Source: Micrasema longulum
Taxonomy: Eukaryota; Arthropoda; Insecta; Trichoptera; Brachycentridae
Assembly (NCBI GenBank): GCA_022494885.1
Contig: JAGVSM010003732.1
Span: 186,001 to 250,000 of the forward strand
Length of the DNA stretch: 64,000 nucleotides
Reading direction: 5' to 3'
Below the pieces are notes generated by a model, which saw only the letters and a list, made by a program, of their open reading frames with translations, had not been told where the DNA came from and searched no databases. The translations under genes and the position numbers were made by a program. Positions 22,735 to 33,625 of this stretch are shown piece after piece. Within the stretch, counting starts at the first letter, position 1. Each line of letters opens with the position of its first letter.

Positions 22735-23215
22735 TTATTTATTTCGAATACGAACAGAGGTACAGGTTAAATAATTATAAATACAAACTTTAAAAAAATG
22801 TGCATATAAAAATAATAAAGCCTGCCATCCAATAATTTGTATTCACTTACACTCACAAAATAAAGTGACGAAGGTTTTAACTATATAAAAAATAAATATA
22901 CTGTATGTTAAAATAAAAGAAATATGGTCAAAACAAGAAGATAGTGGGAAGGAAAAGAAAAAAATTGAAAAGGAGTGGTGAAGGGTGAACGAAGAAATCG
23001 CATTTGATTTAATGATTAAAAGCTAGAAAAGAAACAAAACGTCTTTTCTCTGTTATTCTGAATCAAGCCTATTAGTTCTCTTCTGTATGGAGTGTTAAAT
23101 ATGTCAAGACAATTAAAGTTCTTGTTAAATGCTTCACATATACGAGTGATGGTAGAATGTTTCCGATGATTAGTTTTAATGTTACGATTATATTTGATTT
23201 ATGTTTCATGTTATA
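22735..23215 (-). pseudogene. LINE ORF2 C-terminal fragment with 3' UTR
   Basis: On minus, STITRICEAFNKNFNCLDIF near 23150-23090 has the form of a Jockey-superfamily extreme C-terminus (a helix, then DIF and a terminal R-rich block). It is followed by a 3' UTR and a tail ending in TTTTATTTATTTC at 22731-22745. The RT domain is missing. Confidence 0.5.
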
Positions 23216-23435
23216 AAGTTAAATGTTACACAGTGTGTTATGTGATCACTTAAAACCCAATGCTTAGATCATATTCTCTCATGAATCCACCCTTTTTTGG
23301 AGATATTTATCCGATTTATAAATTCATGTATTTTTTTGATAAAATTCCTGCTAAGAATTTCAGAAGCTTATCAACAGGTGGAAAAGAGAGGATATGGAAA
23401 GAGGGTATGAAAAACACGCTACAATACTTTTTCTT

Positions 23436-23506
23436 GCAACTGGCGGGAATCAAACGCGCCTCGCCAGTTTTTGGGCGTCTAACCAACTGCACCGCGGTGC
23501 CTTTTT
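23436..23506 (-). repeat. tRNA-derived SINE head
   Basis: On minus the sequence reads GGCACCGCGGTGCAGTTGGT, then TAGACGCCC, then GCGTTTGATTCCCGCCAG. This has the order of a tRNA with A box and B box, but the acceptor arm does not close well. Most likely a SINE head or tRNA pseudogene. Confidence 0.5.
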
Positions 23507-24420
23507 AATTTATAAATAAAGATTATTTTTGCATTTATTGACCCCTGTGGTGTCAATATAGAAGAAGGTATTGTACGTCAAGGAGACGCAAGTGGCATTT
23601 TTTAATTCAGAAGTAATAATACTTAGATATTGGAAAGCATATTTAATGAGTTTGACTATTCAATTTTATACATTCTTACTGACTTTTACCTGCACATTTT
23701 TCACGCCAAAAACTCTTACAGATAAACTACAACATAACGCATTTGTAACACACAAAGCGTAACATGTAATTCTTTATAATGGCTCTACAATTTATACACA
23801 TAATAATAATAAATTGATCCGCGATCCCAGTCCGAAAGCTTACAAGTTTAAACTTAGGAATATAATTGTGTTTACACCGCGCAGCCTCTTGTCCGACCCG
23901 CATTCCTTTCAAATCGGTATTGCCATCTTATACATTATAAGGTCCTGGCATTAGGTGTCCGATCAGTTATAATAAAAGTCTTTGGTCCTTAGTCCTTATT
24001 GATAGTAGAGGACACATCCTGGTCCGGTGGCCCCGCCCAGCAAAAGTAGAAAAATGCAACAGTCATCTATCTTCCGTCATTCCCCGCCCATTAGTTTCTT
24101 AAATTATACAACAAAAAACATCAAATTTTGTATCATTGGGGTAGTTCAAAAAATACGTAATTCAATTACGATAATAACCCGTTTTATAACACAAATCTAT
24201 TGATGTACAATATTTTCCTTTGCTTCTATATATAATTATAGTTTCACGAACATTAAGGGATAACTAAAACAACGCTGTATATGTTGTGATAAAAATACTT
24301 AAATATCTATGTATAATGTAATAGAGTATAATTTAATTATGATTTGGCAGTAAATTACAAAGCTTTATCTTCAAATATTGACTATCTGAAATATAAGATT
24401 AAAGCTTTATTTTGAATTTT
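23507..24420. other. Unassigned sequence
   Basis: Small open frames (for example 23571-23762) have no recognisable product, and no repeat copies were seen. Confidence 0.35.
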
Positions 24421-24598
24421 TGGGCCTCTATTACAATGGGAAGTTAACAGAATTATTTTTAATTATCAAAAGGTAAAACCGAATTTGAAAAATAAAAATC
24501 CTTAAAATTTTCGCACAAATGTACACATTTTTATACAGAAAATTGGATGTTACTTTATCGGCAATGTCTGTTAACTTCTCACTGTTACTTGGTTTTTT
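24421..24598. mobile_element. GATTACAA-type TIR element, short copy
   Basis: The left end, GGGCCTCTATTACAATGGGA then AGTTAACAG, is mirrored imperfectly by CTGTTAACTTCTCACTGTTA at the right (24568-24587). The left end matches the right end of the 33-kb copy in reverse complement. About 175 bp, no coding. Confidence 0.5.
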
Positions 24599-25384
24599 GT
24601 ACAATTTTAAACATCTTAATTTTAAACTCAAATCTGTTTTGTTATCGCTTTTATGTGAGAAAAATAAGTATAAAAATAAACGTATTTTTACTGAATAACT
24701 ATGATTTAAAATTAAACTATAGAATGATAGTTAGATAATACTATGCATGTTAATTATTTACAATTATTGGAAAAAAGTTCTTATAGACACAGGAATGCAT
24801 ATTTAATAAAAAAAATATTTGTATTATTATTATATTCGTAAAAAAACTTTGAAAGATCCAAAAATATTTTTTAAATGTTTAATTTGCTTGAACAACGCTG
24901 CACGATTGTTAAAAATTGTATAAACTGAAGCAAAACCTAAAATGCCATTATTGTATGATAAATCACAAAACTCAAACCCCGCAAAAGGCAGCATCCCCTT
25001 GCGAAGGTGTAGAGGGATAGGGGAGAGGGGAAGGGATGTTTAACAAACCTATTTCCTCGTGCATCTTCACCCGACAAACAAAAAAGCCTTCAACGGTATT
25101 TCTTAAGCCTTACTGATTCAAAGATCTTAAAAATGATAAGATTTTGGGATTCAAAATCATTTAGGCGGTTTATATTATTATTGTGTGGATGATTTTCTAT
25201 TCATACTTTGCCCTATGTATTTTTTCGAAGAATTGTGGATACCTACATTGTTTACATAGGAAATTAAAAATATTTCATAGAAATAGATTATTTATTAGAA
25301 CATCACTTCCAACTTAAGGATGCACTCGTGTTTTTTTTTATTCGAATACTTGTGTTAATTTATTTAAGTTTTGAATAGTGTAAA
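24599..25384. other. AT-rich sequence without recognised features
   Basis: A purine-rich stretch, AGGGGAGAGGGGAAGGGATG, lies at 25019-25038. No coding. Confidence 0.35.
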
Positions 25385-25560
25385 TTGTACACTGGCGGAC
25401 TTGTAGCCAAATGGGATTTTTTTTCCAACCAACCAATAAAATAAAAGTGTTTTTCATAAAATTTAATCTTTAAAACGTATTCTATAGAAAATAAAATAAA
25501 CTAAAGATATACAAAACAGAAACAACAGCATTTGTATACGGCACAAATATACACCTAAGC
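25385..25560 (-). mobile_element. LINE 3' tail fragment
   Basis: ACTGGCGGACTTGTAGCCAA and CCAACCAACCAATAAAATAA are the antisense of the tail at 51300-51395. Only the last part of the element is present. Confidence 0.6.
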
Positions 25561-25799
25561 ATTTTTAAATAATTGTTTTTTCATTCATAAATATGCAGAA
25601 GTAAACTAAAGCTAAGTCGCGCCATACTAATAATAAAATATAGTTTGACGGCGCGTTTCTACAAAAAGCATAGAAAATTATCATGGACACAACATAAATA
25701 AAAAAATAAAACATTCAAAAGTGCAGAAGTAGTTATTGTAGTAAACACAGAATTTTTACACTTCTTATTTTGATTTTTGATGAGAAAGTCCTTTAATAA

Positions 25800-26115
25800 T
25801 GTTTGCATAATTTTATTTGTACATTGGCGGGCTTATTGCCAAATGGCAATTTCTTCCAACCAACCAGTAAAATAAAAGTTTTATTTTTATAATTCAAGTT
25901 ACAGAACATATTCAATAGAAAAAAAATTTAAAAAGCTAAAGATATATAAAAATAGAAATAAACGTATTTGTTGATAAATTACCTTAAATTAAAACTATTA
26001 CTCAATGGGAAAAAATAAAAAGGAGGAAAAAGGAAAGGAGGAGAGATTAAGGAAGAGAAAGGAGATGTTTTAGCTTGACTCTAGACTGGTAGAGCTCTTC
26101 ACCTCAGCCTTGGCG
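25800..26115 (-). pseudogene. LINE C-terminus and 3' tail
   Basis: Same family as 51060-51395 and 32840-33235. From left: the terminal TTGGCGGGCTTATTGCCAAA block, CCAACCAACCAGTAAAATAA, then CTCAATGGGAAAAAATAAAA and GGAAGAGAAAGGAGATG, which on minus is the KHLLSLP-stop end of ORF2. Upstream coding is lost. The similar 3' fragment at 25385 lies only 240 bp away. Confidence 0.65.
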
Positions 26116-26639
26116 GGAAGCCTGTTGATCTGTTGATCAGCCATGGTACAGGGGTTCCGCTGTATTGCTTCCATAGACTCCACCAGTTTCAAAGTTTAAA
26201 TTAATTTAGCTCTATGTTGGTGACTGAGCGTGACTTTTTTCTGATCGAAGCCCTTCGTTTTCAATTTTACTTAAAGTGGAATAGTTGCTTTAGCAGACAA
26301 TAGAATCGGATTGTGTCATCTTGTGTGCTAATTTTGTTATTTAAAATAAAATTAATTATATATGCTTATTATAATCTGTACTTACATAACTTTTTTTTTA
26401 TTAAAAAAAAAGTTTTATTCCAGCTCGGTTGAGCAGGTAGTGTTATACTAACCTGGCTATATAGTCATTACAAATCATAAAAAAATCGGAAAAATGAAAA
26501 AAAAAATAGCTTATTTCATATGAAATTAAACAGATATTGACAATAAGTATAAACATATAATAAAATATATGTGTGAACTGCACTGATTTTAAAAACGTAA
26601 TTTTTTATGCCATACTATCATCAAACCGTCGTTTACTGT
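26116..26639. other. Unassigned sequence
   Basis: A possible weak tRNA-like head (CCAGCTCGGTTGAGCAGGTA, 26421) could not be extended. No coding. Confidence 0.3.
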
Positions 26640-26885
26640 TGGAGCATGATGTAGCAAATGACACTGCATTTGTTGAGGAAATGCAGCGTATCTCGATCAT
26701 CTATTACAGGAAAATAAGGAGATAGTTCTTACGTCTCTGATACTTGACCAGGAACAGTAAAATATTGCAGTGTAAAACCACCCTGCGAACACATATTTTA
26801 TGTCGAGCCTCTTAGGAATCCAACCCAGGACCTCAAGCATGATAGGATAATAGGCCAACCTCTATTCTATGAGGTGGATTTTTCT
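26640..26885 (-). repeat. SINE-B, old copy
   Basis: Shares order with 30079-30341: GCAGCGTATCTCGATCATCT, TTGACCAGGAACAGTAAAAT, TTGCAGTGTAAAA, then a B-box-like stretch (ATCCAACCCAGGACCTCAAG) and CTATGAGGTGGAT as the antisense of the head. Heavily diverged. Confidence 0.55.
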
Positions 26886-26989
26886 CCAGCCGATTTTCTT
26901 CTTCAGGATTTATACCTAAATATAGTCAACGAGTCGAAAACACTCGTACAGAATCCTGGTTCTAAACAGAGATGAAATCCGTTTTTTTA

Positions 26990-27260
26990 CAATTATGCGT
27001 TTTGATTACACTGTGTAATTAAACAATTTACGTACAGAAAGGTAATGATTGTATTAACTGTCTCAATCAATGTAAAAAATGTTATTGTAATTTCATTAAT
27101 GGTACATCTTTTTTGTTATTCCATGCATATCTACTTTTATACATCTAGTACATGTTATAACTGTAACTCTCTAAAAAAAGAGACTAACTCTTGTGCTTGG
27201 AGAGTGACTTACACTGTTATAGCTGTTTATTTATTGGAGTTTATATCATTTTGAATATAC
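26990..27260 (+). repeat. Repeat with GTAACTCTC..GACTAACTCTTGTG block
   Basis: The block GAGACTAACTCTTGTGCTTG (27179) matches GAGACAAACTCTTGTGTTTG at 47461, with similar AT-rich flanks. Probably the 3' part of a retroelement. The short open frame 27045-27254 is not recognisable. Confidence 0.45.
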
Positions 27261-27404
27261 GAGTACATGAGAAAAAAAACAAAAACATAGGATCCATAAA
27301 TTAAAACAGAAAATAATGATACATTCATACTAATTAAAATTTAATGCAGTTTATACACTTGTCAAAAAAAATTCTTTGATTTACTTTAAATTTATTAATA
27401 GATA

Positions 27405-28050
27405 TTTATTGTGGATAACTTATATAGCGCCATTTTCGTAATAAAATACCTCAAGGGCGCTTTACATATATATTAGTTTTAATAGTTTTAAGTTCGTTGG
27501 GGAGATAATTGTAATTTTTGACACCTTTAAACACAAAGTTTTTTTGACCATGACTTGTGTGGAATTTAGGGATTTTAATATTATTTTGGTATCTAAGTGA
27601 CTTATTCATCTCAAATTCTTATAATTTTTCTTCTTTATACATTTTTATGATGGAATTTATTTTATAAATAGTGTCTACTGTGTGAACTTTAAATAATTAA
27701 TATAGACTTTCCGTATTGAATGTTGAAGGTTTTGTTTAACTTAATTTTATAATGAATATTTTTACTTTTTTATTAGGGTTTAATATATTGGCATATGCAC
27801 CACCTCATCCAACATTACCATATCGTAACAGAGGTTGTACAATTGAGTAATAAGCTATTTTTAAATGATCGATTTTTAAAATATTCCTCAATCTAATAAA
27901 TATGTATATACATTTTCTAATACGTTAACTAGCTCACTAATATGGTCTTTCCATTTTAAGTTTTGGTCTATGTATAAACCAAGATATTTAATTTTATCTG
28001 TTGTATCAAGTACTGAACATGTTAGATCACAGTTAGTTTTGTTGCATTAG
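27405..28050 (-). pseudogene. LINE RT C-terminal fragment with L2-like 3' end
   Basis: On minus: DKIKYLGLYIDQNLKWKDHI at about 27995-27935, a LLRYGNVG-then-GGAYAN block near 27820, a degenerate remainder, and a 3' end with AAAGCGCCCTTGAGGTATTT and ATGGCGCTATATAAGTTATC. The YLG.YID..LKW block is a conserved element just after the RT active site. The active site itself is not present (5' truncation). Confidence 0.7.
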
Positions 28051-28330
28051 GAACTTCAGCCCTACGGGAAATTGGATACAAAAAATGTTTTTTTACGCGG
28101 GGTAAAAATTAGGGCATTCAATTGTACGGCAAAGTTTCTTGAAAATGTACAGAAAAAAATATTATAAATATTTTGATAAAACCGCACTACTTTAAATGAC
28201 GTCACTGGTTCATGTGAATCAACCTATAATCTAAGAGCTATGGAAGATTTCCGGTCTGCTTGTCGCTTCTGGACCAATGGGAAGAATTGAATGAGAATAA
28301 GCGGAAAAGAACCTCTGACGTTACACGCGG
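28051..28330 (+). repeat. Dispersed repeat, uninterrupted copy
   Basis: GGAACTTCAGCCCTACGGGA through CGTCACTGGTTCATGTGAAT to GGACCAATGGG aligns with 38613-39020. In the latter, a SINE splits the sequence at the equivalent of position 28218. The class is unknown. Confidence 0.65.
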
Positions 28331-29123
28331 AGTTATTTCAGAAATACAAAACTTTGAAAAATCGTAGTAATACGATACGTATATAAAATTTTTTTTTTTT
28401 AAATTTGACTTAGTTTAAAAGTCTATTAAATTTATTTTTTTTTTTAAACCACTGAACTTCCTCATTGCTTTGGTGAATAATTATTTTTGCTACTGAATCT
28501 ATTTTTTTTAAAATAAAGAATGGGATGGTTTTTGTCTTTTCCGTATTTGAAGGTAATTTATTTTTGTCAAACTATAATTTAAATTTATTCATAAATTAGA
28601 TTTATAAAGAGAGAAAAATAGAAATACAGAAAAACCTGCACTCTATACGATTGGACATAACGTGTCACACTCATTGAGGTAATACTATGCAACTAAATGC
28701 CAAGGTATAATACTAAACATACAAGTGTTGTAAGAATTGAGTATATAAAAGAGGTTTATTTAAAGTTTTCTTTATTAAGTATACAATTTGGCGCCAGCAG
28801 TACAAAATGCAACAAAAGTACCTATGTAAATATGTTAGTAAATAAGGATAATATAACCACATCTTAACATAGACAAATCCTTACAAAACACTCCGACACA
28901 ATGGAAGTTCCTTTATATTATGTAGTTTGTTCCTATTTGTACTTCCTATAACTAAAAAAAGCTTTTCTAGGAGATACTCTGTTATAAAAGAAACAATAGA
29001 GAGATGCGTTGTGGTCAGTGATATTCCAATGGTTCTCAAAATTACGTTTTTGAATTAAAAAAATAATAAACTGTATTTGAATTAAAAAATATATTATGTG
29101 TGGTAAAACTATAAACAATAAGT
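28331..29123. other. AT-rich sequence without recognised features
   Basis: T tracts at 28389-28440. No coding or repeat copies. Confidence 0.4.
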
Positions 29124-29295
29124 GCAGCCTTCGTGGTGTAGCAGTCAAGACACTTGACTCACACACGGAAGGTTCCGGGTTCGATTCCCGGTGAGAACGC
29201 AAAAATTAAATGTGGTTTTTCTCAAGCCTGGATGTTCTATAATGTAATTCACCACTGTAATTGGGCCTCCTGGCCTGTTGTGGTGCAAAAAAAAA
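29124..29295 (+). repeat. SINE-A, tRNA-derived, full length
   Basis: The tRNA-like head (29124-29200) has an A box in CTTCGTGGTGTAGCAGTCAA and a B box in GGGTTCGATTCCCGGTGAGA. The body contains CTCAAGCCTGGATGTTCTAT and GGGCCTCCTGGCCTGTTGTG, and an A tail follows. The head resembles a valine tRNA, including a CAC at the anticodon place, but that parentage is tentative. Other copies lie at 38763 and 46718 (minus). The shared non-tRNA body shows it is a SINE rather than a tRNA gene. Confidence 0.85.
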
Positions 29296-29310
29296 CAAGA
29301 CAAAAACCTG

Positions 29311-29545
29311 AAGCTGAGATTAACACTATCGAATACATCATGAAAGGAGTCCTGCGTCGGTTTGGACATGTAGAGCGAACGGATCGCGAAAGAACAGCTA
29401 AAACAATTTTATATGCAAACGTTATGAATGCATAAAACAAGTAAGACCGAGAAAGATATGGCATGCCCAAATCCGAAAAATACTTGATGCGCGTGCATGA
29501 TAAGATGAACGAATGTAGAGGAAGCGAGGTATGTATGCAACCATA
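29311..29545 (+). pseudogene. RTE-like LINE C-terminal fragment
   Basis: Readable blocks: AEINTIEYIMKGVLRRFGHV (29312), ERTDRERTAKTILYANV, then a shifted RPRKIWHAQIRKIL block and the end near GTAGAGGAAGCGAGG. A stop follows MNA at 29433. It starts directly after the SINE-A tail and is joined at 29550 to a minus-strand LINE tail. Confidence 0.75.
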
Positions 29546-29549
29546 GAGT

Positions 29550-30060
29550 GTTTATTTATTTAACACTTTATATACATATACAATATATATACACATATGG
29601 GTGGGCATATTGGCTTAAGGCAATTTCTTCCTACCTACCCAAACCGTTCAGTTTGAGAAAATTACAAGTATATGGACATATTGAATCTTATGATTTTATA
29701 CAAACATAAAAACAAAGGTTAGCTGAAAAAAAAAATTAACACTTTACTATGAAGAGAAGAGAGGGTATGGGAAGGAAAGAAGAAGGATAAAGGAACAACT
29801 TAAATATTTAGATAGTGACATTTCAATATTGACTTAAATGTTAATAAAGTAGGGGCGGGGCGCCTCTAACATTAGTGGGTAGATTATTCCACAGTCAAGC
29901 AGCTACTACTGTGAAAGAGGAGGCATAAAAATTAAAGCGATGAAAAGATATTAAAGGGGTTTTTTTCGTTACTTGAACGAAGAGATAGTTCGTGTTGTGA
30001 TAGAGGTTGGAAGAGCTCTCTGATTAACAGGCGAAATGGGATTATTTAAAATATGATGTG
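29550..30060 (-). pseudogene. LINE C-terminus and 3' tail
   Basis: Ends on the left in TTTATTTATTTAACAC (antisense tail), then the GGCATATTGGCTTAAGGCAA and TTCTTCCTACCTACCC blocks seen at 21886. Further in, minus coding gives a degenerate W.N.LP-type block near 29900 (ATTATTCCACAGTC), the same position as WNHLPSTIKDV in the 51-kb relative. Confidence 0.6.
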
Positions 30061-30078
30061 GTATTCTATCCTCTCAGT

Positions 30079-30341
30079 CTCATCATCATTATCATTCCCT
30101 TTTGGCACCTAATAGTGAATAGGACACTGCGTTGGTACACTAATCGCAGCGTATCTTGTTTTTTTTTGTTACATAAAGATACGATGATTAGTCTTAAGCT
30201 TCAGGTGCCAGTCCAAAGACTAGAAAATATTCCAGTGCAAAAACACAGTTTTAAATATTTCATATCGACCATGTCGGGAATCGAGCCTGAGACCTATTGC
30301 ATTGTAGGCAAACGCGCTGATCATTACACTACGAGGTGGAC
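30079..30341 (-). repeat. SINE-B, tRNA-derived, best copy
   Basis: On minus: head GTCCACCTCGTAGTGTAATG, B box GGCTCGATTCCCGACATG, then TTTTGCACTGGAATATTTTC, GGACTGGCACCTGAAGCTTA, AAGATACGCTGCGATTAGTG and a tail of ATGATAATGATGATGAG microsatellite. Related fragments lie at 20610, 26640, 33241, 36888, 52310 and others. Confidence 0.75.
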
Positions 30342-30483
30342 ACCTCTCTGTCTACTCCTATTATAATTAATTCTTTGATTATAAACATGTTGATAGTTAA
30401 AAAACTCTCTTTTATTGCTGGGTCTTAAATCTTAAAAAAAATCATGCACGTATTTGAAATTCCTTCAGCTAAAATAGAAAAAT

Positions 30484-30556
30484 GTATCATGTGCGCCTCC
30501 TGGTCAAACAGGCAGAGTGTTTTCCTACCATGCAAGAGTTCTCGGGTGGAATTTAA
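30484..30556 (+). repeat. tRNA-derived SINE head
   Basis: TGCGCCTCCTGGTCAAACAG, then GAGTGTTTTCCTACCATGCA and TTCTCGGGTGGAAT follow tRNA order with a degenerate B box. The head resembles the 14922 copy (CTACCAT after the A-box region). Confidence 0.4.
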
Positions 30557-30614
30557 AGAAATAATTTATTTGTTTTATCTATTAGAATACTTATCTAACT
30601 TCATATAACAAAAA

Positions 30615-30690
30615 TGATCGAGATACGCGCGGTTGGTAAACTGGTGCAGTCTCCTATGCACTATTAGAAGCGAAAATAAAAAGATGGCGA
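30615..30690 (+). repeat. SINE-B body crumb
   Basis: GATCGAGATACGCGCGGTTG and CTCCTATGCACTATTAGAAG are a short antisense-to-30079 piece of the SINE-B body. Confidence 0.4.
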
Positions 30691-31150
30691 TAATGCGTCA
30701 TGCGTTGACTTGTTTAATCAAGTTCATATCACTGGTTACCTACTACAACCAAAAGTAGGTAACCTCAAAATCGGCATTTGTAAGTTACACAATTAAAATA
30801 CATTTTCTTCTCCTCCATGAATGCTACAAACAAACAAGTCATGCATTTAAATCGACATAATATTATTATGATAAATTCCTTGCCTGTTTGAAGCAATTAA
30901 GGAGAAATATACTTACATGTCTTTTTAGTGGATAACTTACAAATAATGCTGATTGAGAAGTTACGTAGTTGTAGTAGGTAATTACTCCACGACATATTCA
31001 TTTTAACAACAGCTCATGTCATGTTTGATCTTTTTCATCATAGTTAACACCGTGTACAGTTTATATTTTTTTACCTAACAATATTGCGAGTATGTTTAAA
31101 CGTTTGTAAATGTGTAAGATTAGATTGTTGAGGATAAGAGCTCCTATCTC
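30691..31150. other. Unassigned sequence with a short hairpin
   Basis: A perfect 11-bp stem GGTTACCTACT / AGTAGGTAACC lies at 30734-30764. Otherwise nothing recognised. Confidence 0.45.
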
Positions 31151-31554
31151 TGTTAAAGATTGTCAGAAGACTAGAGGTTGCTGTTTAAGGCGTATTTATT
31201 ACATGATTAATAAATAGTAAATTCTGTTGTGCGAGTGTTACGGCGATGATGGGTTGAAGAAACTCCACGTTAACTATATGCTGGAACTGTGTAACTGCGT
31301 TGAACTGGACTGACTGAACCGAACTGCTGCTGAACTAAACCAGGCGTTGACTGCGCCCCGTGATCTCTTTTTAGGCCACGTTCCTTTGTTGTTCATTTCT
31401 CCATGGTAGAGACGATGTTAATGTTCTACAGGACGATGCTCTCGTCTTTCTGTGCAATACTATTAGAGTTGCATAAATTGTTCTATTGGATTCTATAGAA
31501 AACGGTGACTTGCTTCATCGGTCGTCGCTCTATTTCAGGTGAAATATGTTAACA
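31151..31554 (-). mobile_element. Probable solo LTR of a copia-type element
   Basis: The 404-bp block is bounded by TGTTAA at 31151 and TTAACA at 31554, a perfect 6-bp inverted terminus of the TGTTA..TAACA type usual for copia LTRs. Read on minus, an AATAAATACGCC block near 31195 could be the polyadenylation signal. Composition is GC-richer than flanks, and no gag-pol coding adjoins either side. The flanking 5-mers (ATCTC and CGTGT) do not match, so a target-site duplication is not supported. The call is therefore moderate. Confidence 0.4.
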
Positions 31555-32593
31555 CGTGTGTGTGTCATCGATCATGGACTATGAACCCCACAGATGTGTA
31601 TTAGTTATTCACAATTTAAAAATATAAACAAAGAATGACACGAATATTGTAAAAACAAAAAATATAATCAAAAAAAATAAATATTTATAATATTTTATCA
31701 CATAGTTAAGAACTAATCGTGATCGTAGTACAACAGCGGATGTGCGAAAAATGCGACATTGACTGTCTTTTATATTTGATCTTGAAAAGGTTATGAAAAG
31801 GCTTTATAAATCAAATATTTATAACTATAACTATAATTTGTATTTTTCAAGTTGTGACATAAAGCGTAAAAAAATAATTTAAGGCGCTGTCATGTAAAGT
31901 TGAAAAAAATCACATGCGTCGTTGTTCTACGATTATGATGAACTGTTTATTTAAAATTTTATCAATGGAGAAAAAAAATTAAAGAAAGGAGTGAGTTTTT
32001 AAAGAAGAAACTAGTGATTTTTTCTCTTGATTCATTTTCATATATTCAAAAATAATAATTGGTTCGATTGAGGGCTATTGCTCGAAACACCCAAGTTTAC
32101 CAAAGCGCCGGCGGCAAGTGGTTACTTGGAGGTTCTGTGTTATGTAGGGGATGCCTAGATAGGACGATTTTGTGATTTTACTCGTAGATCCTAAGTTGTA
32201 TTCTTCAACTTAAGAAGATTTGTCTGAAGACTCAAGCTAAAATCAATAATACTAAAAACAATAACTCATTTTAATATTTACTATGCTTAAAATTCAAAGA
32301 ATTTACTGAAAAGTTATGGCAAAGTTTTCATGCGTTTCAGTGCCGGATTGAAAGTTCCGATTTTTCCAAATTTGTGTTTTAAAATTTAATATTACATATT
32401 TTTATTCTGAACTCATGATTCACTTATTCTGCATATTTTTATATACTTTCCGTTACAATCTCATCATTAGAAATTTACTTACAAGCCATAACATTGATGT
32501 ACGTGATAATTAAATTTTTTGTCGATTAGATTTGTAGCAATGGCTATTTCGCTAATAAGCGATTTTAATCAATTATAATTGTTCAAATATACT
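31555..32593. other. AT-rich sequence without recognised features
   Basis: No coding or repeat copies seen on either strand. Confidence 0.4.
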
Positions 32594-32625
32594 GCAACAG
32601 AGAGGGAAAACATTTTGGTGAAGAT
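32594..32625 (+). repeat. Fold-back element terminus crumb
   Basis: GCAACAGAGAGGGAAAACAT is the terminal sequence of the fold-back family (compare 14518 and 21040). Nothing of the body follows. Confidence 0.5.
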
Positions 32626-32839
32626 AAAATAATATTAATTTTAATTTTCAACCCAGTTATAAAGTTCAACAGTGCGTAGCCTATTTTACCATACGATACA
32701 AAATTAGAAAACTGGAGATCTAAGATTTTGTATGGCTTTTTCTGTTCCAATATAATGTTATATACTTTGTCGATCATGGTAACTCCCTTGAGTGTGGAAT
32801 TCTGCCTATGTCTTTTTGATTATTGTAAGTATTATTGAT

Positions 32840-33238
32840 TTATTATTATTTATTTATCTTTTTGTACAAAATGTTAATTGCACAATTGGAAAGTTCTGCC
32901 AACCAACCAATAAGATAAAAGTTTATTTTTTGCAATTCAAGTCGCAAAACATATTAAATAGAAAAAAACTGAAGATATACAAAAAAATAAATAGTTGTAT
33001 TTGAATACAAATGACCTTAAATTAATACTATTACTCAATGGGAAAAGGGAGTAAAGAGGAAAGAGGAAAAAAAAGGAGGAGAGTTTAAGGAAGAGAAAGG
33101 AGATGTTTCTTCTGACGTGATTTAAACAGAGATACTGTAGTAACATCTTTAATAGTGGGTAGGAGATGATTCCACAGTTGAGCCGCATGGACACTATATG
33201 AGTTAGAGAAGAAAGAGGAATTATGGACTGTATTTTTT
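32840..33238 (-). pseudogene. LINE ORF2 C-terminus and 3' tail
   Basis: On minus, 33238-33085 is open: NSSFFSNSYSVHAAQLWNHL, then PTIKDVTTVSLFKSRQKKHL and SLP before a stop. This is the ending block of a Jockey/CR1-type ORF2, nearly the same as at 51060-51175. The 3' UTR includes CTCAATGGGAAAAGGGAG and CCAACCAACCAATAAGATAA. 5'-truncated. Confidence 0.75.
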
Positions 33239-33240
33239 CT

Positions 33241-33625
33241 GCACCTAATGGTGCATAGGGCACTGTATTGATTAAACAATCGCGGTGTATCTTAATCATT
33301 TTTGTTACATGACGGTAAGATGATCAGTCTTACGCTTCAGGTGCCAGTCCAGGGCTCCGATTACAATGGGAGCTATTTTTGACTGTCTATAAAGAAAAAC
33401 CGAAATATCTGTTCGAAAATGAGTAGGTATATTTCCACAAATATTTTAAGTATATTAGTCGGTAACCTATAATTGAACAAGTTTAGAAGAAAAAATTGTG
33501 TGCATATACTGCTTTTTATACAGAAAACTTAATTCGACTTTATAGATAAAATTGAAGATAAATGTTAACTTCCTATTGTAATCGGGGCCTGGGGAATACT
33601 GACCACTATACTACGGGGTCGACAT
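33241..33625 (-). repeat. SINE-B split by a TIR element
   Basis: The body (GGTGCATAGGGCACTGTATT to AGGTGCCAGTCCAGGG) ends at 33353, the TIR element follows, and head-like sequence resumes (GACCACTATACTACGGGGTC, 33601-33620). Compared with 30079, most of the segment between body and head is gone, so insertion was accompanied or followed by deletion. Confidence 0.6.
33354..33590. mobile_element. GATTACAA-type TIR element
   Basis: The ends GGCTCCGATTACAATGGGAG (33353-33372) and CTTCCTATTGTAATCGGGGC (33569-33588) are inverted repeats with a few mismatches. The internal TTAGTCGGTAACCTATAATT matches 45350-45365 (GTCGGTATCCTGTAATTG), so the two loci share a family. About 237 bp, no coding. Confidence 0.65.

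Noticed and set aside
23436..23506. tRNA gene on minus
   Set aside because: A and B boxes are recognisable, but the acceptor arm does not close and the arms have mismatches. Called as a SINE head instead.
29124..29200. tRNA gene
   Set aside because: A and B boxes are present, but the same head is joined to the same non-tRNA body and A tail at three loci, so it is a SINE.
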